Source of the DNA: Dichomitus squalens LYAD-421 SS1
Lineage: Eukaryota > Basidiomycota > Agaricomycetes > Polyporales > Polyporaceae
Assembly (NCBI RefSeq): GCF_000275845.1
Contig: NW_006766899.1
Span: 97,660 to 161,659 of the forward strand
DNA length: 64,000 nt
Direction: 5' to 3'
How positions within the stretch are numbered: the stretch's first letter is position 1; every line of letters begins with the position of its first letter. Positions 35,396 to 48,476 of this stretch are shown piece after piece. The notes under the pieces were generated by a model that saw only the letters and a program-made list of their open reading frames with translations, was not told where the DNA came from and did not search any database. Position numbers and translations under genes: made by a program.

Positions 35396-38300
35396 GATGA
35401 ATCAACCTAAGCGTCGTGTGCAGGCGGCAGCAGCGCGGGAGAGGAGACGTCTGTTGCGTGCATGAAAGCAGATTGCGGCCATATAAGCAGATCCTGAACA
35501 GAGAGTGGAGATATGCCGCTGCGGCTGCATTGTCTTCTGGATGCGGAGCAGACAGAAGGAGCTGCGATGCTCCGAGACCCGCGATAGAGGCTCACGCTGC
35601 CACAGCAAGGGTCGAGCATCGAAATCCCAGGCTGGGAGCAGCAGGGTGGCCAGCGCTCGGTGTGCTTCCATGAAGCCACGGACACGATCTCAGATCTGCG
35701 ACGTCCTACGCCACATACGGACGCCTCTTCGATGCAGTGCGCCGCACCTGCCCTCCCTCTCTCACTCGCTTCTCGTTCTACCATCATTGGATCTGCTGCC
35801 TGCTCTCGCACAGACGTGCTCCCGAGTTCGAGTAGAGGAAGAGGACTTCCTGTCGGCTCCGGCTGCTCTTTCGCAGGCCCATCTGACGGCTCTTCTCATG
35901 CCGGCATGAGCGTAAAATACCTCCCAGAAGCTCTAGCACGAACTCAATCTCTTCATTGTCCGGCCTCTCAGGGTGTCCATCTTTCAAGTGTCTTTCGCCG
36001 ATCCAACCGAAGTCCCGGCGCACGATAGACGTCCCGCCGACGTTCTCGGCCCCTATGCACGTATATCCCCCGGCCCGTACGGTCTCGGTCGAGTCTATCT
36101 GAACGCGGTCCCGCGGCCCCACTTGGTGTGCAATCGTGGAGAGGCCCACGTCGCGCGTCGACTCGGAGAATCGACGTTCGCTCCTCGATTCACGTCGTCC
36201 TCCGATGGCGAAATGGCCTCGCGCCTGCATACGTCCGTCTCTACTCGCACCGCCGTATGTTCTGTGCGATGTGCAGCGTGAGCCACGATAGATGGGTACG
36301 AAATCCTGTCGGGCGTCGACTGATCGGTAAGGTCTTCCAAGATTTGTCGCACCATCCGATAGCTAGAGTTGTGTCATATCAGACAGGTTGTCTTCGCGCA
36401 TCGCCCATGTGGACTCACAAACGCGAGCGATATGAATTGTCTGCGCTGGCGGCGCCCGTTCGGAGGATAGAAAAGGGCGGAAATGCATGAGCTCAGTTTT
36501 GTGTTTATGATGCTGCGGTCGGCGCGAGCCCGTGGACGAACGTTGCTCTTACGAAATTGGCTGGTATGTCGCTGCTTTAGGGATACATCCCCGACTCATT
36601 CTAACGCTTCGCTGTCAGTCCCTTTGATTAGCGTCACTAGCACTAACTTTGTCTCCAGGTACATCGTATCGTCGCGGCCAGTCGCCATCGGTAATACGAA
36701 TCTCTTTGTCGTGCGAGACAGGACACTCGAATTCGGTTTTCACCAGCACCAGGCTCTCGGCGAAACACGACGTCGCGTCCACTGTGGAGGGATGTACAGC
36801 TTCTCGCAAATCTGCCGCACTTCCCGCGATAGTCAACGCCTGTCCAACAGCGCCACTCATGTCGTCGGCCTCCGGCCGCGCTTCCTGACGGGCGTCGAGG
36901 CTCCCGTCTGTAGCTCACAGACGGTGTAGCTAGTGCCGCCATCGACGGTGGCAGAGTCGTTCAAGGTGCGCGCAGCAAGTCACCTATGTGGAGAAGGTTA
37001 GTGCGCTCCGTGCCGTCGACAGCGCTGCGCTGCCAGTAGATCCCTGCTCCGTTTCCTTGTACGGACGACTGCGTCTGAGAGGGGCTTTCCGGGCTGGCCG
37101 CAACTGTGTCATGTCGTGCGTATGGAGGGAAGACTAGGCCTCTAGCGCAGACTGTCGACAGCACCACTCCTCGTCCATGCTGTTGTGGGGTACTATGAGG
37201 TGCGTCTGGCGTAGGCACAACCAAGTGTAACCACACTGTACGATCGTTGTTCTCAGCCTTTTCGATTCTGGACGCAGGTTCCGTGAGGGGCTCTCAGTAA
37301 CGCGCCGACGCTGGGAGGATGGTGTGCGTCACCCTGTCGATCGCGCCCTCTTCGCGAAACTTGTCCAGAAGACGATGTGTGGACTCCCTCTGGTACTCCT
37401 TCTCATTGGCCAGACCTGGGACATCCCTGCCGCTTTGGGGCCAACACCGGGATTGGCGTCGTCTGTGCGCACATATGTAGCCAGCTAGGTTGGATGGGAT
37501 ATTCCTCGTTTTTCTTCTCTCCTCTCAGACCCTCCTCGAGCGCGCTCTCGCTCTGCCAGTGTCCAAGAGACACGTCGCTGCAAGACGATGAAGCCGAGAA
37601 TGCGTCCGCGATTCGACAGTGCGGTACGTAAAATTGATAAGCTTTTGGTAGTGAGCGCACCTTTGGAATCAGCAGATGCTGCGGGCTGCTCCGACGCGAC
37701 GCGAGTAGCAGCCTGTGTACGGACCGCTACTCGCTCCGCTGTTGCTATGTTCTCGTGATAGACGTGGTCCTCTCTGTGAGAGGGGGGTAGCGCATATCAT
37801 GACCCTTTGACTACTTGAAAGCCCTCTCCCCGCGTGGATGTCTGGAAGAGCTGACGGAGCCTGACCATGAGTAGGCGTGGATAGGTCAGACGGGTAGAAC
37901 GGTCGGAGCTCTCTGTCGCTGGCAAGGAGGCCCGGGCAGTACAGAGCGTCTGGTTATTCTGGGGTCCATGCCTGAAGCAAAGCATCGGACGGACGTCGTG
38001 CGCGGTGCCTCACATCGCGGATGTGCTCGTTATGCACTGTGCCTGGGCTGTCGGAAGTAATGAAGCCTCTGGGCAGGTACATGAACGCTATGTGTCGACC
38101 ATTCATAGCACTCGGAGAGGTCTTCGCCGAGAGTGTTCGGTTGCGCGTCCAGTGTGGTGTACAGCGCTTTACCGTGCGTTTCAGCACTCTAGCGACGGCA
38201 TGGGCGATGGTGTAGATCGATGTACTATGGAGCGTCGTGGTCCGAAATTGACGCTATGCTTGGAAGTTCGCGGGTCTTGTAAGCGTTAGGTGTGTGGTAT

Positions 38301-38818
38301 ATTTCCTTGAGCGTTCGGGGCTGTCGCCCATGGTGGAAGTCAGTGGGGGCGACAAACGCAATAGTGGAGACTATGAGGCGATTTGACCTCATCGGGCAGG
38401 GCACCCCACCTTGCGAGAACGACGAATTGAGGACTCATAGCAGCGGGACTGGCAATGAACGTGCTCCAAATGAGCTGGCTTGCTGTACCTATACACTTTC
38501 GTCAACGCGCTCCTGTGAAGAGATACCGGGAGATGCTATCATGGAGCGGTCTGGATCCTCTTGACTGCGGGCGTTCAGTAGCAGCCGGTCGAGGAGGCAT
38601 TTCTGAATGGTGAAAGCGCTTATCTCCGGATTCTGATCGAGATGGATCTGGATACACGTGACGACAGAGTGCGTTTTCTGAGGAGCAGCGAGACGCTGGT
38701 TCTTTTTCTCTTCCTCTTCACTCGACTCGATTCTCCCAACGGGCGAGCGAAGAGGAAGAGACCAGCATCATCATACGAAACCCCACGACCACGATTCCAA
38801 TCCATTCTTTTATCAAAA
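35396..38818. other. Gap of about 3.4 kb between the SLATT gene and URA2, no assignable gene
   Basis: Both divergent neighbours start at its edges, so it contains two promoters. Minus-strand frames at 37236-36961, 36860-36615 and 36230-35784 have a somewhat coding-like composition and could be exons of an unrecognised or decayed gene, but I could not connect them with good splice sites and no motif stands out. The remainder shows nothing. Confidence 0.4.
35479..35487 (-). promoter_or_regulatory. Possible TATA-like element of the SLATT gene
   Basis: The minus strand reads CTTATATGG about 85 bp upstream of the start codon at 35395. It is the only TATA-like site near the start; support is by position alone. 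Confidence 0.25.
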
Positions 38819-41800
38819 ATGGCTCTGTCCAACCCCGCTCTCAAGGCAAACGTCGTGCGGCCCGTCCTCGCTCGTTCGGCCACAAACTACAACAACGGCT
38901 ATCCGGCGGCCCCCATTGCTGCAACGTCGGTACATGATGAGAGCCAGCTGGTAGATGCTGTGCTCGAGCTCGCTGATGGAACCGTGTTCCGTGGGATCAG
39001 CTTCGGCGCAGAGGGCAAGAGCGTCGCTGGAGAGTGTGTCTTCCAGACCGGTCCGCTCCATCTCTCGCTCCCCTGCTTGGCCCAGCTCACTCTTGCGCCG
39101 CACAGGTATGGTTGGATACACCGAGTCTCTCACAGATCCCTCGTACGCAGGTCAGATTCTCATTTTGACGTACCCCCTCATTGGAAACTACGGAGTACCC
39201 CCTCGCCCCAAGGAGGCTTTGGTGGACGATATTCCACAAGAATTCGAGTCCTCACGTGTTCATGTCGCTGCGCTTGTGGTCGGCTCGTACTCTGAGGACT
39301 ACAGCCACTTCCTGGCAGGCTCCTCTCTAGGACAATGGCTCAAGGAGAGCGGCGTCCCCGCCATCTTCGGCGTCGACACGCGCGCGCTGACGAAAAGGAT
39401 CCGGGAGAAGGGATCCATGCTTGGGAAGATCCTGGCGAGGAGAGCAGACGCTCGTGCCTCGCTGACGTCGTCATCGTCTGTGCCCTTGTCTCGCGCTCCG
39501 TCCCCGCCGGCAGGTACTCCCGCTGCCTCCGCGCGTTGGCGCGAGGATTATGTCGACATCCCGTTCTCGGACCCAAATCAAGAAAATCTCGTCGCTGCTG
39601 TGTCGACGAAGACCCCGCGGCTCTTCAAGCCTGTGACAGAACCCAAAATGCACCCGACGGGGTCGCGCCCGCTCCGCGTCCTCGCGGTCGACGTCGGTAT
39701 GAAGTTCAACCAGATCCGCTGCTTCACGCACCGCGGTGTGGAGCTCAAGGTTGTACCTTGGGACTACGACTACCTCGCGGACAGTGAGGAGCCGTTCGAC
39801 GGCTTGTTTATCTCGAACGGTCCCGGCGACCCTACGATGGTCGCTCCCGCGATCGCACGCCTCGCGCGCGCAATGGAAAAGGCCGACAGGCCGATCTTCG
39901 GCATTTGTCTGGGCCACCAACTACTTGCCCTTGCGGCGGGTGCAAAGACGTCGAAGATGAAGTATGGCAACCGCGGGCACAACATCCCCTGCACGGACGC
40001 GCTCAGCGGGCGATGCTACATCACGAGCCAGAACCACGGATATCAGGTCGAGGCAGCGTCGCTGCCCGAGGGGTGGCGGGAGCTGTTCCAGAACGCGAAC
40101 GACGGCAGCAACGAGGGCATCTACTGTGTCGACAAGCCGTTCTTCTCCGTTCAGTTCCACCCCGAGTCCACTCCCGGGCCGCGTGACACTGAGTTCCTGT
40201 TCGAGGTGTTCATCCAGAACATCATTGATTGTGCAACCACTGGCGCTCTCGTGCCCATCTCGATGCCGGGGGGCAGCAAGGAGCAGAACGAGGCGCGGGT
40301 GCCTCGCGCGGACGTGCAGAAGGTGCTCATCCTCGGTTCTGGAGGCCTCTCTATCGGCCAGGCAGGGGAGTTCGACTACTCGGGCTCGCAGGCAATCAAG
40401 GCGCTCAAGGAGGAGGGCATCTACACCATCCTCGTGAACCCGAACATTGCGACGATCGCAACGTCTCGCGGGCTTGCGGACAAGGTGTACTTCTTGCCCG
40501 TCACCCCGGAGTTCGTGCGCAAGATCATCAAGTACGAACAGCCCGACGGGATCTACGTCACGTTTGGCGGGCAGACCGCGCTCAACGTCGGCATCAAGCT
40601 CAAGGACGAGTTCGAGAGCTTGGGGTGCAAAGTCCTGGGCACGCCGATCGACACGATCATCATGACTGAGGACCGACAGCTGTTCGCAAGCGCGATGGAG
40701 GAGATCGGGGAGCGGTGTGCGCAGTCGAGCACGGCAACGACGGTCGAGGAGGCGATCGCTGCTGCGAACACGATCGGGTACCCGGTCATCGTGCGCGCGG
40801 CGTACGCACTGGGCGGGCTTGGGTCGGGCTTCGCGCAGAACGAGCAGCAGCTGAAGGCGCTGTGCAGCAAAGCGTTCGCGACGAGTCCGCAGGTGCTGGT
40901 GGAGAAGAGCATGAAGGGCTGGAAGGAGATCGAGTATGAGGTCGTGCGCGACTGCCGCGACAACTGCATTACCGTGTGTAATATGGAGGTACGTGTCGTC
41001 TTGGGCGATCACATATAACTTCTCTTCCCTTCTTCGTGCTTGCTGACCTCCAGTGGATCTTGCGGTACAGAACTTCGATCCGCTTGGGATCCACACTGGG
41101 GATTCCATCGTAGTGGCGCCTTCGCAGACGCTGTCGGACGCCGACTACAACATGCTCCGGACGACCGCCATCAACGTTATTCGGCACCTAGGCGTCGTGG
41201 GCGAATGTAACATTCAATACGCCTTGAACCCGACGTCTCGCGAGTACTGCATCATCGAGGTAAATCTCCCCCTAGTTCCCGTCGCATCTGCCATTAATCT
41301 GGCATCGTTTCGTTCAACTAGGTCAACGCCCGTCTGTCGCGCTCATCCGCGCTGGCGTCTAAGGCGACGGGGTACCCGCTGGCGTTCATCGCGGCCAAGC
41401 TCGGGCTCGGGATCCCGCTGAACGAAATCAAGAACTCGGTGACGAAGGTGACGTCGGCGTGCTTCGAGCCGAGCTTGGACTACGTTGTGGTGAAGATCCC
41501 GCGGTGGGACCTGAAGAAGTTCAGCCGGGTGAGCCGGCTGCTGAGCAGCAGCATGAAGAGCGTGGGCGAGGTGATGAGCATCGGGAGGTCGTTCCAGGAG
41601 ACGATACAGAAGGCGATCCGGGCTATTGATGACCAATTCTCCGGGTTTGCGAAGGTTGGTTTCGAGCACTTCTTGTCCTTGTCTCGCGTCGTGCTGAAGG
41701 ATTACATCATATAGAATGACTTCGTGGAGGATATCGACGAGGAGCTGATGAACCCGACGGATAAGCGCATCTTTGCTATCGCGACGGCCTTCCATCGTGG

Positions 41801-44800
41801 ATACAGCGTCGAGAAGATCTGGCAGATGACGAACATCGACAAGTGGTTCCTGACCAAGTTGCAGTCAATCCACAAGATGGAACAGCATCTCTAGTGAGTT
41901 TTCCGCTTATATCATAATGAACAGATATTCTAAGCGGCGATAATTTCAGCCAAACCAGCATCAACTCCGTTGACGAGGATATACTTCGTCAAGCGAAGCA
42001 GCTTGGGTTCTCTGACCGCCAGATCGCTACCTGCATGGGTACGACGGAGCTCGCTGTCCGTCGTCTGCGTCAGGAGCACGGTGTTGCGCCTTTCGTCAAG
42101 CAGATCGATACCGTTGCAGCGGAGTTCCCCGCATTCACGAATTACCTGTACACTACGTACAACGCCGTCGAGCACGACATCACCTTCGACGACTGCGGTG
42201 TCATGGTCCTCGGCTCCGGTGTGTACCGCATCGGTTCGTCTGTCGAGTTTGACTGGTGCGCCGTCCGTGCCATCCGTACGCTTCGGGATCAGGACCTCCC
42301 GACAGTCATGGTCAACTATAACCCGGAGACCGTTAGTACGGACTACGACGAGGCCGACCGGTTGTACTTCGAGAACATCAGCTTGGAGACGATCCTCGAC
42401 ATATACGATACCGAGCGCTCTCGGGGAGTCATCATCTCTATGGGTGGCCAGACGCCGAACAACATCGCGCTCCCGCTCTATCGTCAGAACGTCAAGATAT
42501 ACGGCACGTCTCCCGAAATGATCGACACGGCGGAGAACCGATTCAAGTTCTCCCGCCTCCTGGACGAGATCGGCGTGGACCAGCCGCTCTGGAAGGAGCT
42601 GTCGAGCTTTGGGGAGGCGCATGCGTTCTGCGAGAAGGTTGGGTACCCGGTGCTTGTTCGACCATCTTACGTGCTCTCCGGTGCTGCGATGAACGTCGTC
42701 TTCAGCCAAGACGACCTCAGCAGCTACCTCTCTCAGGCCACTGCTGTTTCTCGCGAGCACCCGGTCGTCATCACGAAGTACATCGAGGGCGCAAAGGAGA
42801 TCGAGATGGATGCGGTCGCGAAGGACGGAAAGGTCATCATGCATTACATCTCAGAGCACGTCGAGAACGCTGGCGTCCATTCGGGCGACGCCACCCTTAT
42901 CCACCCGCCTCAAGATCTTGATCCCGAAACGGTCCGCCGCATTGAGGACGCGACGTACAAGATCGGTAATGCGCTTAACGTCACGGGTCCGTTCAACATC
43001 CAGTTTATTGCAAAGAACAACGAGATCAAGGTCATCGAGTGCAACCTCCGAGCGGCGCGCTCGTTCCCTTTCGTCTCGAAGGTCACCGGCATCGACGCGA
43101 TTGAGATGGCGACGAAGGTCATGTTGAGCATTCCCGTGGAGCCGTACCCCCACGTCCCTCTTCCCCCGGATTACGTTGGTGTCAAGGTTCCGCAGTTCAG
43201 CTTCAGTCGTCTTTCCGGCGCCGATCCTGTCTTGGGTGTTGAGATGGCGTCGACGGGAGAGGTGGCCTGCTTCGGGAGAGACAAGTACGAGGCCTATCTC
43301 AAGGCGCTCATCTCCACGGGTATCGTCTTGCCGAAGAAGAATATCCTGTTCTCCATTGGCAGCTTCAAGGAGAAGCTCGAGATCTTGCCTGCTGTTCAGA
43401 AGTTGCATGCTGCTGGCTACAACCTCTTTGGTACGTCGGGTACGGCAGACTTCTTCACCGAACACAACGTTCCGTGCAAGGTGAGCGCAACGAGATGGTT
43501 CATAAGCGATAGCCTATATAACCCTCCGCTCTCCAGTATCTGGAGATCCTGAACGAGGACAGCGATCAGAAGTCCGAGTACTCCCTCACGCAACATCTCG
43601 CCAACAACCTCATCGACATGTACATCAACTTGCCGTCGAAGAACCACTACAGGCGCCCTGCGAGCTATGCTAGCAAGGGTTATCGTACCCGTCGTATGGC
43701 TGTCGACTTTGCTGTTCCCCTTATCACTAACGTCAAGATCGCGAAGCTGCTCTTTGAGGCACTTGTTCGTAAGATGCCTCTTGAGGTCTCGCCGGTCGAT
43801 TTCAAGACCTCCCACGACACGCACACCTTCCCTGGTCTGGTCAACATCGCCAGCTTTGTCCCTGATCTCACTATGGCGGGTGAAGACTTTGCCAACGCGA
43901 CGAAGGCCTCTATCAGCGGAGGCTTCGTCACTTCGCTCATTCTCCCTGTCGGTCTCGAGACGAGGATCACGGATAGGGCGAGTCTCGATAAGGCAGCCAG
44001 CAATATAGCTGGCTCGGCATACTGCAACTATGCGATGAGCATCACCGCGACCCCTGCCAATGCCGGCGCACTGGATGACGAACTTGAAGCCGACGTCAAG
44101 TCGCTCTTCCTACGCTTCCGGTACGGAGAGCCAGACAGCCAGATCACCGCCGCGGCCACCCACTTTGCGACGTGGCCGTTCGAGAAGCCTATAGTCACCG
44201 ACGCGCGTGGTGCTAATCTCGCTCCGATCCTCCTCTTGGCCGACCTTCATAACAAGTCCCTTCACGTGACGAATGTGCAAACCAAAGAAGACATGTTGCT
44301 GATCTCGCTCAGCAAGGGCAAGAAGCTGAACGTCACCTGCGACGTTTCTGTGTACGCCCTGTTCTTCACGAGGGAGCAGTTCCCTGGGGTGACCTGCCTA
44401 CCCACCGCCGAGGATCAACAGTACCTCTGGAACAACCTCGAGTCCATTGACGTCTTCTCTGTCGGCCGTGTTCCCTATGAGCTTGCAACTCAGCTCGGGA
44501 AGGAAGCCTCTGCGACATCGGGTATTGAGGAGACGCTTCCGTTGCTCCTTGGGGCGGTCGCGTCAGGTCGCCTTACCCTTGATGATATCTGTATACGACT
44601 GCACGATAACCCTCTTCGCATCTTCGCCCTTCCTGACCAAAGCCACGCCAACGTTGAAATTGTCGTCGGTCGTAAGTACCAGTTCCACAGGCGTTCGCAT
44701 GCGTGGTCTCCACTCGAAGGCACCGTCGTCAACGGTTCCGTCCATCGCGTTCAGATCCACGGCCAGACCGCCTACCTCGACGGAGTCTTGTCGAGCGCAC

Positions 44801-46124
44801 CTTTGGGCAAGGACATCTCCGCGGCTGTGATCAGTCACGCTCCTATCGAGAGGAGAGGGTCAATCTCAGGCGCAAAACCGGAAGTCTCGAGTTTCGCGCC
44901 GCGGTCTTCTGCCGATGCATCCGCACAGACACAGCAGCTCGTTGCGCAGTCTACCACCCTGTCCTCGACCGCTCTGGCACCGGTTCAGGGCCCTATGTCC
45001 AACACACAGATTTTCAATCATCTTCTGCCACACCCCGCCTTCAATCGCCGCCACATTCTCACTGTCAAGCAGTTCAGTCATCGCGATGTACACGATCTGT
45101 TCACGCTCGCGCACGAGATGCAGCTACAGGTCGAGAGAAACGGTACGCTCGACGTCCTCAAGGGCAAGGTACTCGCGACGCTCTTTTATGAACCCTCTAC
45201 GCGGACGTCATCGTCGTTCGATACGGCCATGAAGCGCTGCGGTGGAGAAGTCGTTAACGTCCACGTCGACTCCTCGTCCGTTCTTAAGGGCGAGACCTTA
45301 CCTGACACGATCCGTACTCTGGGCTGCTACGCTGACGCCATTGTGATCCGGCACCCCGACATTGGCAGCTCGCAGCTCGCAGCGAAGTTCTCTCCTGTCC
45401 CGATCTTGAATGCTGGAGACGGTATCGGAGAGCATCCGACCCAGGTACGGAATGATGCATTGCATATCAACGGGTGTGTGGAGCTCATCATGTACTTGTA
45501 ACAGGCTCTATTGGACGTCTATACCATCCGTTCTGAGCTTGGGACAGTCAACGGGCGCACAATCACCATGCTTGGAGATCTCAAGAATGGACGGACGGTC
45601 CACAGTCTCGTCACCCTCCTCTCGTTGTATTCGGTGCGATTGAACTTTGTTGCCCCTCCTTCACTCGCAATGCCTGCGAGTGTAGTGTCCGCGGCGCGCA
45701 AGGCAGGTATACCGGTTTACCAATGCGAGTCCTTGGAGGAAGTCCTCGGAGACACAGACGTTCTCTACGTCACAAGAATGCAGAAGGAGCGGTTCAAGTC
45801 CGAGTCGGAGTTCAACGCCGTCAAGGATGCCTACCGCGTGGACCATGCGCTTCTATCACGGGCGAAGGAGGAAATGATTGTCATGCACCCGTTGCCGCGC
45901 GTCAATGGTAAGCCAGGTTCTGGTTTGAGCGTAGGAGGGGGTTGTTGACAATACCGCCCAGAAATTGACCCTGATGTCGACTTCGATTCTCGCCGTGCTG
46001 TGTATTTCCGGCAAATGCGTTATGGCCTCTTCGTGAGTGTTTTCCAAATCCACCTTTGTTGACAGTGGTCTGATAGTCTGTTTGTTAGATCCGCATGGCA
46101 CTCCTGGCGAGCGTGATGGGTTGA
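38819..46124 (+). CDS. URA2: Multifunctional pyrimidine biosynthesis protein (GATase-CPSase-ATCase)
   Basis: First two steps of de novo UMP synthesis: glutamine-dependent carbamoyl phosphate synthetase and aspartate transcarbamoylase in one chain of about 2,250 residues. ATG at 38819 gives [20 protein letters not shown]. The GATase domain has the catalytic cysteine in [10 protein letters not shown] (about 39897) and VQFHPEST (about 40151). The first CPSase half starts near [20 protein letters not shown] (40330); the second half has the parallel [19 protein letters not shown] (about 42210). The DHOase-like domain reads PGLVNIASF where active enzymes have the metal-binding HxH, so it is inactive, as in other fungi. 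The ATCase domain follows a linker, with [12 protein letters not shown] (about 45184) and [13 protein letters not shown]. Introns were placed at about 39055, 40987, 41260, 41655, 41895, 43480, 45445, 45908 and 46032. The last exon ends SVMG. UTP feedback inhibition is family knowledge. Confidence 0.97.
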
Positions 46125-48188
46125 ATTCAAATAGAACCAGTCGGACTTTCAGTAACCATGTAGGATAGATCTATTAGCGAACAAACAATTGTTGTAGCTA
46201 TACACAATGTAAAAGTAACATTCTCTTATCGTTCTGATGAGCCAACTTTTGCTGGTGCCTTTGACTGAATGCTGTTGGGACGGAGCCGACCAACTCGACC
46301 GTGTAATGCGTATTGCGATCACTTTGCATCGTCACCTTCGTTGATCTATCGAGCGATGGCCACTCCCGTCTGTCCCCTTCACTTAGAGACTGGCGCATTC
46401 ATATTAGTCAAGATAGATGGTAGATGGTATCTTGACGGAGATAACATGTGATGCACAAAGGTGTGTTTAAGACCAACCTCGTCAGGCTGCGGTCATATAG
46501 GTGTACATACAGACGAACAACACGAGTAACAATCTCTGAGGGACCAACGGGCGGAGCTGAAGCGGCAGAACGATCCAGCAGAATAAATTACGTAGCGATA
46601 CATGCAAGGTGCCATGTATTGGAGACAGCGGTCCCGCAAAAGCCTCTGCTGCACCTGGCCCTCCCTTCTGAGTGTTGCGAAACCGGAACTGAAGGTGATG
46701 AATATCCAGGTGATGCGACTGAGGAGAAGGAAGTGATCAGTATAATTAGCACATGGTACAAGTACTTACTTGCTCTACTATTGCCAAACATCTCCGTAGT
46801 GAGCTCCTCGCTCGGGGTAGAAGTCATGAGTAGGAGAACAGGATTGATTGTCCGATGGGGCGTAGATGTATCACCGCCTTGAAGTCGGGGATATTGGCTA
46901 AAAGTAATGTGCTTGACAGCATCACGTTCAAGATGGTGCGGAGGAGAGGAGGGCAACGTTGCCGACGAGTGACACCAGGTCACCGTGGCAGTGGATCCGG
47001 ACGGGACGCGCCTACTGCCAAGGAGCAAGCTCAAGTGTCAGGACGCCGATGTCGGTGGCCAATCCTCTTTGCTGATGTCGACGACCTTCCCATTGCCCCT
47101 CCGGTCATTCTGGGTACCTTCCATGCCTCACTGAACTGAACTTGCTGTCTCTGCCTGCTCTCCGATTCTTTAGAATAATGAGCTCACCGAGAAGGGGGGG
47201 TACGCCTGCCACTAGCCCTGCCGTTCTCTGGGTCGTCCTATCCTGACTTCATCCGCCCGCACATTCTGGGCTGAAAATCTCAACTCTCTTCCTTCTGTGT
47301 ATCAATTGTGTGCGGTCGCGCTATAGCAGTATGATCAGTAATGGGACTTGTGGTGAGTCGTCTACCCATATTGAGATTTCAAATATCGGGCAAGGGAGCG
47401 CCTGATTCGCAATCTCGACCTCGCCTTCCGTGAAGGCAATCTCGACCAGCAGAGTCTCGCCGCTCACGTATCTCGGATGGTGCAGCTGAACCATGAGGAG
47501 CTCTCATCGCTCATAATGTTGGTAGTTGGTATTCTTAAACGTGTTCGTTAGAAGGGAATAGAGCTTGCGACATCAAGCCCACGAAGTTGTCCTCGGTAGG
47601 GGGACCAACAGTCGACGCCTCCGCTTGATTGACTTCAGACAGTCACGGCCGCACCTCAGCAACTCTCAGATACCAAGACTCCTGGTTGTGGGACATTGCG
47701 CAGTGTCAGCGTGCGTGTTCTCGCCGGCCATGGTGAGCGTGTGTGTTGCGAGTCATGACGCCTCAACTCCTGGTGTTAACAGTGTTTTGCAGGTTTTTTT
47801 TTTTTATCTCGTAGCACCTAAGATCTCATGTGTACGCTATCGTGCATCTCCTCGCTGGTACCCTTCCTTGGAGCTGTCAGCCTCTGGACAGAGATCGGCA
47901 AAGCGCCGGACCGGCTGAAGGAAGCTCTGCAGTTTCGAGTCCCGCAATGTTCGCCAGTTGAGTAGACTATATCCGCTCGCTCAATACCGCGACCACTCGG
48001 GATTGTCGATATCGATGACAAGCCTTCGACAAGCCAGCATGACGAGATCCTGGATATCCACATCCTGGAAAGGACGTCACCAAGGGACTTTGCATAGGGG
48101 TGCCCCTGAGCTTTTCTCTCCCACAGTCTTCAACGAATGAGACCACCGTCAACTCCTCCATCGTCCCCCCTACCTGGTGCTCCCTATC
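46125..48188. other. Intergenic, about 2 kb, no supported gene
   Basis: The 3' flank of URA2 and non-coding-looking DNA. Short open frames occur on both strands with no family match. There is a T-run near 47789-47799. The right end may contain decayed C-terminal exons of the glutathione transferase fragment, but none could be recognised. Confidence 0.45.
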
Positions 48189-48471
48189 TCACTTGGGCTT
48201 TGCCTCAGCCGCCTCATCGTCTATGCGCGCCCACGACGTGGGTATCGCGAGGTACCGCAGCGCGGGGAACGTCACTGCGTCGAGCGTGACGAGGAACACT
48301 TCGTGGGAGCCCTCCGTGCCCTCCGGAATGACGCGCGGGGTGTGCGGGTACTGGGCGTCGAGGTACCGTGTGATCGTGATGGATTTCGCTATTGGCGTAT
48401 CCGTGAATGAATCGAAGATCGCGGGGAGGGTGTAGCGCGGGGCGTCGTCGGGCCAGAGGGAGGCCAGCTGT
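48189..48471 (-). pseudogene. Glutathione S-transferase fragment (N-terminal thioredoxin-fold part)
   Basis: One open segment on the minus strand reads like the middle of a basidiomycete GST: RYTLPAIFD, then IAKSITITRYLDAQYPHTPR, where the usual glutathione-binding Asp/Glu-Ser is replaced by KSI, and PEGTEGSHEVFLVTLDAVTF. It could be one exon, preceded by an acceptor (GTACAG, about 48472) and followed by a donor-like GTGAG within the AAGCCCAAGTGAG end. The expected first exon (TEWVEYPDI type) and the C-terminal helical exons were not found on either side. I call it a remnant; an unusual gene with distant exons is less likely. Confidence 0.55.
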
Positions 48472-48476
48472 ACCAA

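Noticed and set aside
39921..41108. 395-codon minus-strand open frame over URA2
   Set aside because: It is antisense to the CPSase exons; the composition (L, R, D, V, H) is typical of a GC-rich shadow frame.
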